Shown here: piece by piece, positions 1-7,725 of the stretch
Layout of the letters: every line of letters starts with the position of its first letter
Position numbering within the stretch: position 1 is the first letter of the stretch
Assembly: GCA_021805545.1 (NCBI GenBank)
Contig: JAJZFB010000017.1
Span: forward strand, 1-44,844
DNA length: 44,844 nt
Source of the DNA: Pseudomonadota bacterium
GTDB taxonomy: Bacteria; Pseudomonadota; Alphaproteobacteria; Acetobacterales; Acetobacteraceae
Direction: 5' to 3'
Notes under the pieces: generated by a model
What the model was told of the DNA's origin: nothing
Database searches by the model: none
The model's input: only the letters and a program-made list of their open reading frames with translations
Translations under genes and position numbers: made by a program

Positions 1-90
1 CTCAAAACCGCTTACCACGACATCCCGCTCGTCATCCCCGCCATCAGAGAATTCTGGATGCCCCAGCGCGTCGCGGAAGCCAAACGGTAG
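1..90 (+). CDS. 3' end of an unidentified gene (partial)
   Basis: An open frame runs from base 1 to a TAG at 88-90 and encodes 29 residues, ending in ...FWMPQRVAEAKR. Its GC content and codon use match the rest of the window, unlike the AT-richer gene that follows, so it looks like the tail of a resident plus-strand gene that starts outside the window. The fragment is too short to assign a family. The opposing gene ending at 44 overlaps it tail to tail by 47 bases. Confidence 0.45.
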   Translation, partial: LKTAYHDIPLVIPAIREFWMPQRVAEAKR

Positions 91-1294
91 ATAACGGCAC
101 ATGCCGTGGGGGGCTCGCACCGGTTACGATAGATTCGTAAACGCTCTCTATTAGATCGCGTTGATCTTGTATATTTTTTTGGCTGAAGGTGTCGTTCAGA
201 ACAGAATGGGCTGGTTTTTGTCGTCTCTTTCTGATGTCACGAAATGTTTTGATCATCTTTTTCGCGGGTGAGTCGTCCTGAAATCGCCATTTCGTGTGCA
301 ACCAATTGTCAAGCATTGTGATTGACCCAATTTGACGAACCTCTATTTTCCCATCTGGTCGAGTCACCTCTTCGCTACTTGGTATGTCATTTTGGAAAAA
401 TGCTTTGTTGATGTTTTCAGATATCATTTTGTCAAGAAGATGAATGAATGAGTTAAGTTCTCGTGTGGTCGGGCGTAGGAGAGGCCCAAATTCCTTGGGC
501 CGTTGCTCATATGATTCCGAGAACAAAGCTGGGCGGTTCATTGCCTTGGACATCTCATTGATAATTCGAATCTCTTCAATAAACGCGTCATAAATAGAGC
601 CTCTCTCGTACCATTCTCCCATAATTGATGTACGGAAGTAGTCAGGATGAAGCCGCGTAGTTCCGCTGAATTCGCGGATTTTCCAAAGTTTTTGATGCTC
701 AGGAGAAAGGCCTGCCAAATCGTAAAGAAAAACGGCTACATACTGTTTGAAGTCTTCGGTATAGGAGAAACCAAATTCGTTTAGCAAAACTTGATCGCTT
801 TCGTCGATCGAATCACTCTCGTAGTATTCGTCTGTTATTGAAATATACCCTTTGATACCATCGCACTCATAATGGTAGCGAGGGTCGTTGCGGTATGTCT
901 CTAGGATCATCATGTCAAATGCACGATGAGAGAGTTGTGGACCGCCTAGCGCCAATTCAAGCGTATAAGGTTTTTCTGCGTAGTTCGAGCGGTCCACGAC
1001 TCTTTCTAGATGCTTGGGTAGCGGATAGGCACATGCTCGTTTAATAAAGGGAGAGCTTGTTAGAAGCGCGATCTGCTCCTCTGCGGTATGATGTTCTGGT
1101 AACGCCCTAATGTGTGGATTTGGGTGGCCATCGCCATAGACAATAGCAATCATCTCGTCTCGAATGAGATCCTTCAGCAACTCTTGAATTTGTGCGTAAT
1201 CAGCTCCAAAAAAATCTCTTAGGGGTAATCCATTGAAGTCAGGAGACTCCAGGTAGAACCTCGTAATTTTTTCCAACAAATCGTCTCGTGTCAT
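44..1294 (-). CDS. uncharacterised protein, probably transferred, with a chimeric C-terminus
   Basis: 416 residues, ATG at 1294. I do not recognise a named domain. The protein is charged and soluble-looking, rich in Asp, Glu, Tyr and Ile, with no signal peptide or membrane segment. Base composition is clearly more AT-rich than all neighbouring genes, and codon use differs (many AAA, ATT, TTT codons), which suggests horizontal acquisition. Residues up to about 389 are in this style. The last 27 residues (Pro/Arg-rich, ending RRAGASRIL) are read from GC-rich DNA around 44-125, antisense to the resident gene that ends at 90. The original C-terminus therefore seems to have been lost and replaced by read-through. 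The gene is flanked on its 5' side by a truncated dioxygenase, consistent with an integration or deletion scar. Whether it is functional is unknown. Confidence 0.7.
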   Translation of the reverse strand: MTRDDLLEKITRFYLESPDFNGLPLRDFFGADYAQIQELLKDLIRDEMIAIVYGDGHPNPHIRALPEHHTAEEQIALLTSSPFIKRACAYPLPKHLERVVDRSNYAEKPYTLELALGGPQLSHRAFDMMILETYRNDPRYHYECDGIKGYISITDEYYESDSIDESDQVLLNEFGFSYTEDFKQYVAVFLYDLAGLSPEHQKLWKIREFSGTTRLHPDYFRTSIMGEWYERGSIYDAFIEEIRIINEMSKAMNRPALFSESYEQRPKEFGPLLRPTTRELNSFIHLLDKMISENINKAFFQNDIPSSEEVTRPDGKIEVRQIGSITMLDNWLHTKWRFQDDSPAKKMIKTFRDIRKRRQKPAHSVLNDTFSQKNIQDQRDLIESVYESIVTGASPPRHVPLSTVWLPRRAGASRIL

Positions 1295-1311
1295 TTAACC
1301 ATCCAACTAAA

Positions 1312-1599
1312 TTAAGGTCGCGCATACTCAAAACTCTCCGCAATCTTCTCCAACATATGCGCCCCCGCGGTCGTCGGCTTAAACCGCGCCACTTCCCCAG
1401 CCCCCAAACAAGTCTCCAAACATTCCACGGGCACATAAAAATCCGGGTCGAAGAAAAACGGCAGCGAATACCTGTCCCGCCCCGAAACATTCACCACCCG
1501 GTGCAGGGCCGAGCAGAACACCCCGTTCGTCCAGCGTTCCAGCATATCGCCGATATTCACCGCAAAGCCCCCCGGCACGGGCGGCGCGTCTAGTCCTTA
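1312..1599 (-). pseudogene. C-terminal fragment of an isopenicillin N synthase-like 2OG-Fe(II) dioxygenase
   Basis: The minus-strand frame reads [16 protein letters not shown], then [24 protein letters not shown] and ends ...ESFEYARP. This is the C-terminal third of the isopenicillin-N-synthase/gibberellin-oxidase type dioxygenase family. The distal iron-binding His (in LHRVV) and the RxS 2-oxoglutarate-binding motif (RYS) are retained. The upstream HxD iron ligands and the N-terminal domain are absent, because the similarity stops near 1599 and unrelated AT-richer DNA follows. An internal ATG at 1578 could give an 88-residue peptide, but it could not be a working oxygenase. It lies just 5' of the foreign-looking gene ending at 44. 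Read as a decayed gene remnant. Confidence 0.75.
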
Positions 1600-1694
1600 A
1601 AACCTCCCACCGCCTGCTGCGCCGGGTCCAAATTTCCGCTTTCGCCAGAAATGACAATACGTATTGGTATGATTTGGAAAGACCGCAATAATCG

Positions 1695-2147
1695 TTAATT
1701 ACAAGAAATAACCTGGCGCAGCAAGCGCCGTTTGGTGTCGTAAAAGCCCATTTTGCTGTATAGGCCATAGGCGCGCTCATTATGCTCTTCCACTTCCAGC
1801 AATAAAACGCGGATTCCGAGCTCTAACGCGGCATCAATGGCAAGCTGCACGGCCTTGCGCCCCAACCCTTGGCCGCGCAGGCGGGGGAGCAGGTAAATAT
1901 CGTCGATAAACCCATCAATCCCCCCATTCTCCACGCTATAGCCCAGGGTGAGCACGAAAAAACCGGCGGGTTCGCCGCCAAATTCCAGCATATAGGCGGG
2001 GGCCAGAGGCTCGCCCTGGCACACATGGGTAATGGTGGCCTCGCCCGCCGCATCCAGCGGCGAGCCATCCTCGATATGGAAATCCCGGCACATTTGCAGG
2101 AAGGTTTCAGTGTCGTCCGGCGTGGCACGCCGCGTGGTCAGGCTCAT
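1695..2147 (-). CDS. GNAT family N-acetyltransferase
   Basis: 150 residues. Acetyl-CoA-dependent N-acetyltransferase of the GNAT fold; the substrate cannot be told from sequence. The acetyl-CoA-binding segment is visible as LPRLRGQGLGRKAVQLAI (R/Q-x-x-G-x-G/A type), followed by the strand VLLLEVEEHNERAYGLYSKM typical of motif B. I chose the ATG at 2147 because its ATGA overlaps the stop of the upstream S49 peptidase gene and because the domain begins there (MSLTTRRATPDDTETF). A longer frame to 2255 would add an Ala/Arg-rich extension read inside the peptidase gene. Translational coupling suggests one transcript with the peptidase gene; a functional link is not evident. Confidence 0.85.
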   Translation of the reverse strand: MSLTTRRATPDDTETFLQMCRDFHIEDGSPLDAAGEATITHVCQGEPLAPAYMLEFGGEPAGFFVLTLGYSVENGGIDGFIDDIYLLPRLRGQGLGRKAVQLAIDAALELGIRVLLLEVEEHNERAYGLYSKMGFYDTKRRLLRQVISCN

Positions 2148-2935
2148 TTCAGCTCCGGGGCCATCATCCGCTGCTCGGCGGCATCCAGCAGGCTCTCGGC
2201 GCCAGAGCGCATGAGCAACCGCAGCAACCCGCGCGGCTTGCGTGGCCGCAGCCATACGGGCTTGGCCTTCGGCCCGGCCAAATCCTTCACCACACCCGGC
2301 ACATCGCCATATCCGTCAATCAGGCCCAAAGCCAGGGCGTTCTGGCCCAGCATGTAGCCGCCATCGAAAACCTGCTCGTCCGCGGCGTGCAGCCGGCTGC
2401 CGCGCCGCTCGCGCACCCAGGTTTTGAACATTTCATGCGCCTCATCCAGCAAGGCGCGGGTAAAGGCCACGTCTTCGGTCCGCTCCGGCGCGAACATATC
2501 CCCCCGCCGCTTATTGGCGCCTGCTGTATATATACGGCGCGTAATGCCGTGCCGGGCGATGAATTCATCCAGCCCGAACCCGCCGGTGACCACGCCGATG
2601 GAGCCAACGATGGAAAGCCGGTTGGCGAGAATACGGTCCGCCGCGCAAGCCAGCCAATACCCGCCCGAGGCTCCGGCATCGCCGATAACCGCCGTAACGG
2701 CCACTTTATGCTCCTCCGCCGCGCGGCGTATGGCCTGGCCCATCAGGTCCGACTGCGCTGCCGACCCGCCGGGGCTTTCTATGGCAAGGATGATGTTGCC
2801 GCTCTTTTTGGCCATTGCAAAACCCTGCTCGATGAGCGGGGCATAGGCCTCGAAATTGATCATGCCCGGCCGCGCGGCAATGATGCCGCGAAACGGCAGG
2901 ACGGGAATTTTGGGGGTGGAAAAGGGCAGTCTCAT
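2144..2935 (-). CDS. S49 family serine peptidase (SohB/SppA-like)
   Basis: 263 residues from the ATG at 2935. ClpP-fold peptidase of family S49, whose members degrade cleaved signal peptides and other membrane-associated peptides. The nucleophile Ser lies in GASGGYW (about residue 90) and the general-base Lys in AGANKRRGD (about residue 142). SPGG near residue 54 forms the oxyanion region. The protein is the short single-domain form. I see no N-terminal transmembrane helix or signal peptide, unlike E. coli SppA or SohB, so it may be cytoplasmic or peripherally bound. A longer reading to 2971 would add MDRGGKRGYVWR and seems less likely. Its stop overlaps the GNAT start (ATGA). A palindromic repeat lies just upstream. 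Confidence 0.85.
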   Translation of the reverse strand: MRLPFSTPKIPVLPFRGIIAARPGMINFEAYAPLIEQGFAMAKKSGNIILAIESPGGSAAQSDLMGQAIRRAAEEHKVAVTAVIGDAGASGGYWLACAADRILANRLSIVGSIGVVTGGFGLDEFIARHGITRRIYTAGANKRRGDMFAPERTEDVAFTRALLDEAHEMFKTWVRERRGSRLHAADEQVFDGGYMLGQNALALGLIDGYGDVPGVVKDLAGPKAKPVWLRPRKPRGLLRLLMRSGAESLLDAAEQRMMAPELK

Positions 2936-2981
2936 GCGCCAAACGTAGCCGCGTTTGCCGCCCCTGTCCAAGCCATGGCGC

Positions 2982-3085
2982 TAGAGCATTTTCCGATCAA
3001 TCGGAAACGCTCTAAATTTGCTTGGGCGAGCAATTTCATCCGATCAGCTTAAATCTTCGATTCAAGCTGATCGGATATTGCTCTA
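2982..3085. repeat. palindromic interspersed element E1 (TAGAGC-bounded)
   Basis: A 104-base element bounded by TAGAGC at 2982 and GCTCTA ending at 3085. It contains two palindromes: one centred near 2998 (arms around TTCCGAT/ATCGGAA), and a second with arms ATCCGATCAGCTT and AAGCTGATCGGAT around 3039-3076. About 47 bases of its left part recur inverted at 9235-9280. The TA GAGC...GCTC TA layout resembles a miniature transposable element with a TA target duplication. The right end supplies the TAG stop of the neighbouring SnoaL-like gene. Confidence 0.75.
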
Positions 3086-3631
3086 ACCTGCCGGTTTGGT
3101 GATGCGGCGGCGGTCCACATGCAGCGGCCGCATGTAGGAGGGGTCGTTCCTATCGCGCCGGGGTGATACATAGAACTCATCACCTTCAAAGCCGGTCACT
3201 GGCGATAATGTCTCATCGCGCACATCCACCAGGCAGACGCGCTCCACAATGCCCCAGCGCCCGTTGCGCTTCTCGAAGCGGTCGATATAGCGGCCCGAGG
3301 CCATGGTGTAGAGCGGCGCCGCCTTGTTGAGGCAGTAGAATAGAAAATAGCTCTCCGCATGGGCCACGTTTCCATCCAGCTCGCAATAATGGTTGGTTAC
3401 ATGGTGCAGCGTGCGCTCTTGCATGCCGCCATGTAGCTGGAACACGTAATCGGCAAACCCATCCAGCGGCCCCACATAGGGGCCATGGTCGTCAATGCCA
3501 TCCGGGTGGTAGGCGGAAAGCAGCAACGCGCGGTCCAGCCGGTCCACGCCGCGGCAATAGCGCATGATGCAGCCGTAAATATCCTGGCGGTCCTTCATTT
3601 CCACCACCAGCGCCGCGATGTCCTGGTCCAT
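3083..3631 (-). CDS. SnoaL-like (NTF2-fold) protein
   Basis: 182 residues from ATG at 3631. Small alpha+beta-barrel protein of the SnoaL/NTF2-like group. The family signature is the N-terminal segment DRQDIYGCIMRYCRGVDRLD, followed by HPDGIDDHG and HHVTNHYCELDG, which form the ligand cone. Members include isomerases, dehydratases and accessory subunits, so the reaction is not predictable. It lies 16 bases after the Rieske oxygenase gene on the same strand, which suggests that it serves the same pathway. The TAG stop codon is formed by the terminal TAGAGC of repeat element E1. Confidence 0.8.
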   Translation of the reverse strand: MDQDIAALVVEMKDRQDIYGCIMRYCRGVDRLDRALLLSAYHPDGIDDHGPYVGPLDGFADYVFQLHGGMQERTLHHVTNHYCELDGNVAHAESYFLFYCLNKAAPLYTMASGRYIDRFEKRNGRWGIVERVCLVDVRDETLSPVTGFEGDEFYVSPRRDRNDPSYMRPLHVDRRRITKPAG

Positions 3632-3647
3632 ATTTCCCCCGCTATGT

Positions 3648-4601
3648 TTATGCCGCGCCCCCTTTTATCCGCTCGAACCATAATTTGCGAAAAGCCAGCG
3701 TTGGCGCATCCGTTGCCACCGATTTTTCCTCGCCCGCTGGCGGCGCTTCGGCGGGTTGCGCGCTTTCAACAATGGCGCGGTCCTCCGCGGCAATCCGCGC
3801 ATTGGCGCGAAGGAACAAGGGATCCAGAAGTTTCAGTTTTGCAAAATTACGCAGCGTGTAGATGGTTAGCCTGGTTTTACCCTCTTCCGCCGGGTTGCAC
3901 ACGGCCAGAAGCCGCATCACGCGCCCGGCGGGGTCAATGGTCAGCTCCATGATATTGGGAAAGTAATAACGCAGCCCGGGGCGTGGCGCCTCACCTGCGC
4001 GCCGGGCGGTAATTTCGGCGCCATAAGCGGTCTCCTGCCAGCGCATCTCCATGGCGGCGGATGAGCGCCCGCGCAAATGCCGCCCTATGGTTTTGGCATG
4101 GACAAAGGGCAAATGCGGCGTGTCCAGCATGTTCTCCATCACCCGCGTCCAATGCGCGTTCCAGGTAAAATCCTGCGCGGTTACACGTATGTCCTGGCGC
4201 AGCAGCGTTTCCGGCATGGCCGGGCCGCCCATGGCCGTACCCCCGGTGTAAAGCCAAATTAGCCCGGCTATTTCGCGCAAGGGCAGGGCGGTGGCGGAAA
4301 GGGTGGCCAGCTTGGCATCGGGGTTCCAGGGCACATGGCGGCACTGGCCCGCGCCATCGAACCGCCAGCCATGGAATGGGCAGGTAATCAGCCCCTCCGC
4401 CACGCGGCCCAAAGACAAAGCCACGCCCCGGTGAGGACAGCGGTCCAGCAATGCCTGCACCGCGCCGTGCGTATCGCGGAACAATACCAGCCGTTCCCCC
4501 GCCAGCATCAGGGAGAGCGGCCGCCCGCGCGGTACGGCGCGGGCCGGGCATAAAGCCACCCAAAGCCCCGCGAAATGAGGGAATAGTCCTGCGCCCATCA
4601 T
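3648..4601 (-). CDS. Rieske non-haem iron oxygenase, oxygenase subunit
   Basis: 317 residues from ATG at 4601. Rieske-type mono- or dioxygenase of the VanA/phenylpropionate dioxygenase type: electrons from a reductase reach the [2Fe-2S] centre and O2 is activated at a mononuclear iron. The Rieske ligands are CPHR (Cys55, His57) and CPFHGW (Cys74, His77). The iron site is NMLDTPHLPFVH (Asp160, His163, His168). No reductase or ferredoxin gene is adjacent, so a shared electron donor must be used. A second ATG at 4598 is possible; a frame to 4679 would overlap the methyltransferase gene and is rejected. It sits 16 bases after the cyclopropane-synthase-like gene and 16 bases before the SnoaL gene. 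The substrate is unknown; a lipid is one inference from context. Confidence 0.88.
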   Translation of the reverse strand: MMGAGLFPHFAGLWVALCPARAVPRGRPLSLMLAGERLVLFRDTHGAVQALLDRCPHRGVALSLGRVAEGLITCPFHGWRFDGAGQCRHVPWNPDAKLATLSATALPLREIAGLIWLYTGGTAMGGPAMPETLLRQDIRVTAQDFTWNAHWTRVMENMLDTPHLPFVHAKTIGRHLRGRSSAAMEMRWQETAYGAEITARRAGEAPRPGLRYYFPNIMELTIDPAGRVMRLLAVCNPAEEGKTRLTIYTLRNFAKLKLLDPLFLRANARIAAEDRAIVESAQPAEAPPAGEEKSVATDAPTLAFRKLWFERIKGGAA

Positions 4602-4617
4602 GTGCTGGCTGGCGGTG

Positions 4618-5862
4618 CTATTCTCCCGCCTCGGCAATTTTCTCGCGGTGCTCCTGCTCGTACATATAATCGCGCGCAAGGGGCAGCGCCTCGCGGCTGC
4701 GGGTGAGCTGGATTTGGAAATTCATGTGGTCTGACAGACGGAACGCCAGCTCTGAACTGGATAAATAGAATTCGAACATGCGGCAGAAACGTTCATCGTA
4801 GATGGTGGTGATGGCGTCACGATTGGCGGCGAAGCGGCGCCGCCAATGGGTCAGGGTTTTGGCGTAATGCAGGCGCAAAATCTCGATATCGGTGGCCAGC
4901 AGCCCGGAACGCTCGATTGGCCCCATAACTTCCGATAAGGCGGGGGAGTAGCCGCCGGGGAAGATATATTTGGCAACCCATTCATTGGTCGCCCCTGGTC
5001 CCTCAAACCGCCCGATGGAATGCAGCAGCGCCACCCCATCCGGTTTCAAGCAGCGTTTCATCGTGGCGCAGAAGGCGGGATAATTCGGCACGCCCACATG
5101 CTCGAACATGCCCACGGACACGATACGGTCAAATTGCCGGTCCATGGCGCGGTAATCCATCAGCTCGAACCTCACGCGGCCAGAAAGCCCGGCCTCTTCA
5201 GCGCGCGCCCGCGCGGCGGCAAGCTGCTCTTCAGATAATGTGATGCCGGTGACACTGGCGCCGAATTCCCGTGCCAGGGTCAGCGCCATGCCGCCCCAGC
5301 CGCAGCCAATATCCAGCACTGTAAGCCCTGGCTGGTCCAGCTTAAGCTTGGCGGCGATATGCCGCTTCTTGGCCGCCTGGGCTTCTTCCAGCGTCTCATC
5401 TCCGCGCGGAAAATAGGCGCAGCTATATTGCCGGTCGCGGTCCAGGAACAGCGAGTAGAGCCGCCCGTTCAGGCCGTAATGATGCGCCACATTGCGTTTG
5501 GCGCGCAGTGCCGAATTGGCCTGCAACACAGGCCGCAGCCAGCGCAGTGCCTGCTCACGCAGGCGCATGATGGGCATGGAGCTGCTCTGGCCCATATTTT
5601 CCATCACTACATAGAGCACATCATGAATGCCGCCCGATGTAACGGTTATGCCCCCATCCATATAGGCTTCACCCAAGGCCAGCCCGGGGTTGAGCGCCAA
5701 ATGCCGCAAGGCGGCCTTGGTATTTATACGAATGCCAGCGCTGGCGCCCTGCCCATTGCCGTAAGTGCTATGGGTGCTGTCTGGCCACATAACATGCAGC
5801 GTGCCTGTCTGCACCAGCTTTTTCAGTCCGAAGTCGAGAACGCCGCGGTATACCCAGCTCAT
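4618..5862 (-). CDS. cfa: cyclopropane-fatty-acyl-phospholipid synthase family methyltransferase
   Basis: 414 residues from ATG at 5862, which has GGAG about 8 bases upstream. Uses S-adenosylmethionine to add a methylene or methyl group to unsaturated acyl chains of membrane phospholipids. The SAM-binding motif is VLDIGCGWGG, with GITLSEEQL following. CFA-type active-site segments YSCAYF and SVGMFEHVG are present. The usual HYD bicarbonate-site motif reads HHYGLNG here, with Gly in place of Asp, so activity may differ from the E. coli enzyme. First gene of an apparent operon with the Rieske oxygenase and SnoaL genes. Whether it makes cyclopropane rings or is a paralogue with another substrate is open. 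Confidence 0.85.
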   Translation of the reverse strand: MSWVYRGVLDFGLKKLVQTGTLHVMWPDSTHSTYGNGQGASAGIRINTKAALRHLALNPGLALGEAYMDGGITVTSGGIHDVLYVVMENMGQSSSMPIMRLREQALRWLRPVLQANSALRAKRNVAHHYGLNGRLYSLFLDRDRQYSCAYFPRGDETLEEAQAAKKRHIAAKLKLDQPGLTVLDIGCGWGGMALTLAREFGASVTGITLSEEQLAAARARAEEAGLSGRVRFELMDYRAMDRQFDRIVSVGMFEHVGVPNYPAFCATMKRCLKPDGVALLHSIGRFEGPGATNEWVAKYIFPGGYSPALSEVMGPIERSGLLATDIEILRLHYAKTLTHWRRRFAANRDAITTIYDERFCRMFEFYLSSSELAFRLSDHMNFQIQLTRSREALPLARDYMYEQEHREKIAEAGE

Positions 5863-6000
5863 CCCTTGCTCCACCCTGCAACAACCAGACGAACACCAGA
5901 ACTGGCCGCACCGTGCAGGGGGCAGCCGGATCCGGACACGCGCCAAGCAAAACAACTATTAAGCAATTTAGGTGGCAATGCAGCAAAAAAAAGAGACAAA

Positions 6001-6036
6001 ATAAAAAACGGCCCCCGCAACATCGCGGAGGCCGTA
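6001..6036 (-). terminator. intrinsic terminator of rpsF-rpsR-rplI
   Basis: On the minus strand a GC-rich hairpin (ACGGCCTCCGCG, loop, GCGGGGGCCGT) at about 6008-6036 is followed by six T residues and then ATTTT. It lies about 30 bases after the rplI stop and ends the ribosomal-protein operon. Confidence 0.85.
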
Positions 6037-6064
6037 ATTTAGGGCAGAAATTCTGTCTTTTAGC

Positions 6065-6619
6065 CTAGCTGGCGGCGTCTTCCTCGCCAAACAGCGGTCC
6101 CAGATCCGGTTTTTCATCGGCTTCAGGTAGAATTTCCTCGCCGCGTGCCTGTTTCTCCGCTTCTTCCGCGGAACGGGCCACATTCACCTTCACTTCGATA
6201 TGCACTTCCGGGTGCAGTTCGATGCGCACCTTGGCGATGCCAAGGGTCTTGATGGGATGAACCAGCAGCACCTGGCCACGGTCGATGGTCAAGCCTGCTA
6301 CGGTGGCCGCATCCGCGATGTCGCGGCTGCTCACCGAGCCATACAGCGCGCCGGCCTCAGAGGCTTGGCGGATGAGGGTGACAGACAGCCCGGCCACGCG
6401 TTCGGCCACGCGTTCGGCCTCCTCGCGGCGCTTCAGGTTATTCGCCTCAAGCTGGGCGCGCTCACGCTCAAAGCGTTCCTTGTTCGCCTTGGTGGCGCGC
6501 ACGGCCTTGGCCTGCGGCAGCAGGTAGTTGCGGGCATAGCCCGGCTTCACCTTCACCAGCTCGCCCATCTGGCCCAGCTTTTCAACGCGCTGGAGCAGGA
6601 TCAGTTCAACGTTTGCCAT
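6065..6619 (-). CDS. rplI: 50S ribosomal protein bL9
   Basis: 184 residues. bL9 is an elongated two-domain protein binding 23S rRNA at the base of the L1 stalk; it helps maintain reading frame. The N-terminal signature [32 protein letters not shown] is intact (abbreviated here as the [12 protein letters not shown] block), followed by the long central helix rich in Lys, Arg and Glu (residues about 40-75) and the C-terminal domain. An acidic tail (about 25 residues, ending FGEEDAAS) extends beyond the E. coli length, as in other alphaproteobacteria. Third gene of rpsF-rpsR-rplI, 13 bases after rpsR, followed by the terminator. Confidence 0.98.
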   Translation of the reverse strand: MANVELILLQRVEKLGQMGELVKVKPGYARNYLLPQAKAVRATKANKERFERERAQLEANNLKRREEAERVAERVAGLSVTLIRQASEAGALYGSVSSRDIADAATVAGLTIDRGQVLLVHPIKTLGIAKVRIELHPEVHIEVKVNVARSAEEAEKQARGEEILPEADEKPDLGPLFGEEDAAS

Positions 6620-6632
6620 TGTTCCCCCTCCC

Positions 6633-6908
6633 TTAGTTCAGCACGTAGGGCAGCAGGGCGAGGAAGCGGGCGCGCTTGATGGCCTTGGCCAGCTCGCGCT
6701 GCTTCTTGCCCGAAACGGCGGTGATGCGCGACGGCACAATCTTGCCGCGCTCCGACAGGAAGCGCGACAGCAGCCGCACGTCCTTATAGTCGATCACCGG
6801 CGCGCCGGCCCCGGAGAAGGGGCAGGATTTCTTGCGGCGGTAAAAGGGCCGGCGGGCACCCACGGCGGGGCGGCGCAGCGTGCCGGGCTGTTCGGTATTG
6901 TCGGACAT
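6633..6908 (-). CDS. rpsR: 30S ribosomal protein bS18
   Basis: 91 residues. bS18 pairs with bS6 on the platform of the small subunit. The sequence shows the conserved [18 protein letters not shown] and [20 protein letters not shown] blocks, with a Pro/Arg-rich N-terminal extension. The Cys in KKSCPFSG lies where some bS18 proteins carry zinc-ligand cysteines. The ATG overlaps the rpsF stop by one base (TGATG), so translation is coupled, which helps keep bS6 and bS18 equimolar. Confidence 0.98.
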   Translation of the reverse strand: MSDNTEQPGTLRRPAVGARRPFYRRKKSCPFSGAGAPVIDYKDVRLLSRFLSERGKIVPSRITAVSGKKQRELAKAIKRARFLALLPYVLN

Positions 6909-7381
6909 CAGATATCCTCCTCGGCGCCGTAATCGTCACGGTCGGCGCGGAACTCGTCGCGCGCGCGGAACTCTTCGCGCTCATCAAAGCCGCGCTTGCG
7001 GCCGGAATCAAAGCGGCCGCTGGGCTTGGGCCCGCGGAAGCTGCGCTCGCGGTCGTCGGCCTTGCGGGAGAGGATGGCGGAGGGCTCCTCCGAAATCTCT
7101 TCCACGCGCACGGTCATGAAGCGCAGCACGTCTTCGTTCAGGGTGAGCTGGCGCTCCATTTCCTGCACGGCGGGGCTGGGCGCATCCAGCCCGAGCAGAA
7201 TATAATGCCCCTTGCGGTTCTTTTTGATGCGGTAGGCCAGCGAGCGCAAGCCCCAATATTCACGCTTCTTGACAGAACCGCCATCGGCTTCAAGCTGGGC
7301 GGTGGCGGCATCGGCGGCGGCGTCGGCCTGTGCCTGGGTAATCTCGCTACGCGCGATCACCACGGTTTCATAAAGCGGCAT
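6908..7381 (-). CDS. rpsF: 30S ribosomal protein bS6
   Basis: 157 residues. bS6 binds bS18 and the central domain of 16S rRNA. The N-terminal 100 residues carry the family core ([49 protein letters not shown]). The last 55 residues form a low-complexity Arg/Asp/Glu/Phe-rich tail with repeated EFRA and RD motifs, longer than the E. coli tail but common in alphaproteobacteria. First gene of the operon. A purine-rich GAGGGGGA lies just upstream of the ATG. Any S6:S18-binding leader RNA motif in the upstream region could not be confirmed by eye. Confidence 0.97.
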   Translation of the reverse strand: MPLYETVVIARSEITQAQADAAADAATAQLEADGGSVKKREYWGLRSLAYRIKKNRKGHYILLGLDAPSPAVQEMERQLTLNEDVLRFMTVRVEEISEEPSAILSRKADDRERSFRGPKPSGRFDSGRKRGFDEREEFRARDEFRADRDDYGAEEDI

Positions 7382-7725
7382 TTGCGGTCCCCCTCTGGCT
7401 GATCAGCTCAGGCCCTGGTCTGGGCCACCCGGAATTGGGACGAGCATAGCCGGGCACGATGCCACGCACCCGGCAGGGAAGCGCGGCGTAAAGCATGGAT
7501 GGCCGCGCTATTCAAGGGGCCGTCCGGCTCCCTATGCGGGCGGAGGGTCTTGTGGCAAGTGCTCCCGGCAAACGCACCCGCGGTATTCGGCGTGGGTCCC
7601 CCAGCGGGCGCATACATGGCACTGTTCATCCGCCATATAAGGTAATACTCCATCATCATTCGACCTTAAGGTTCACATGGACAGGATCGCCGGCCATCTA
7701 AACGGTACAAGGCGCGGGGCACGGC
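7382..7725. other. 344-base divergent intergenic region
   Basis: This region separates divergent rpsF and the DHA2 exporter gene, so it must hold both promoters. An 83-residue minus-strand frame at 7408-7659 has low-complexity composition typical of chance GC-rich frames and I do not accept it. No confident -35/-10 pair, riboswitch or repeat was recognised. Confidence 0.4.

Noticed and set aside
7408-7659. 83-residue minus-strand frame upstream of rpsF
   Set aside because: Low-complexity composition, no ribosome site, no recognisable family.
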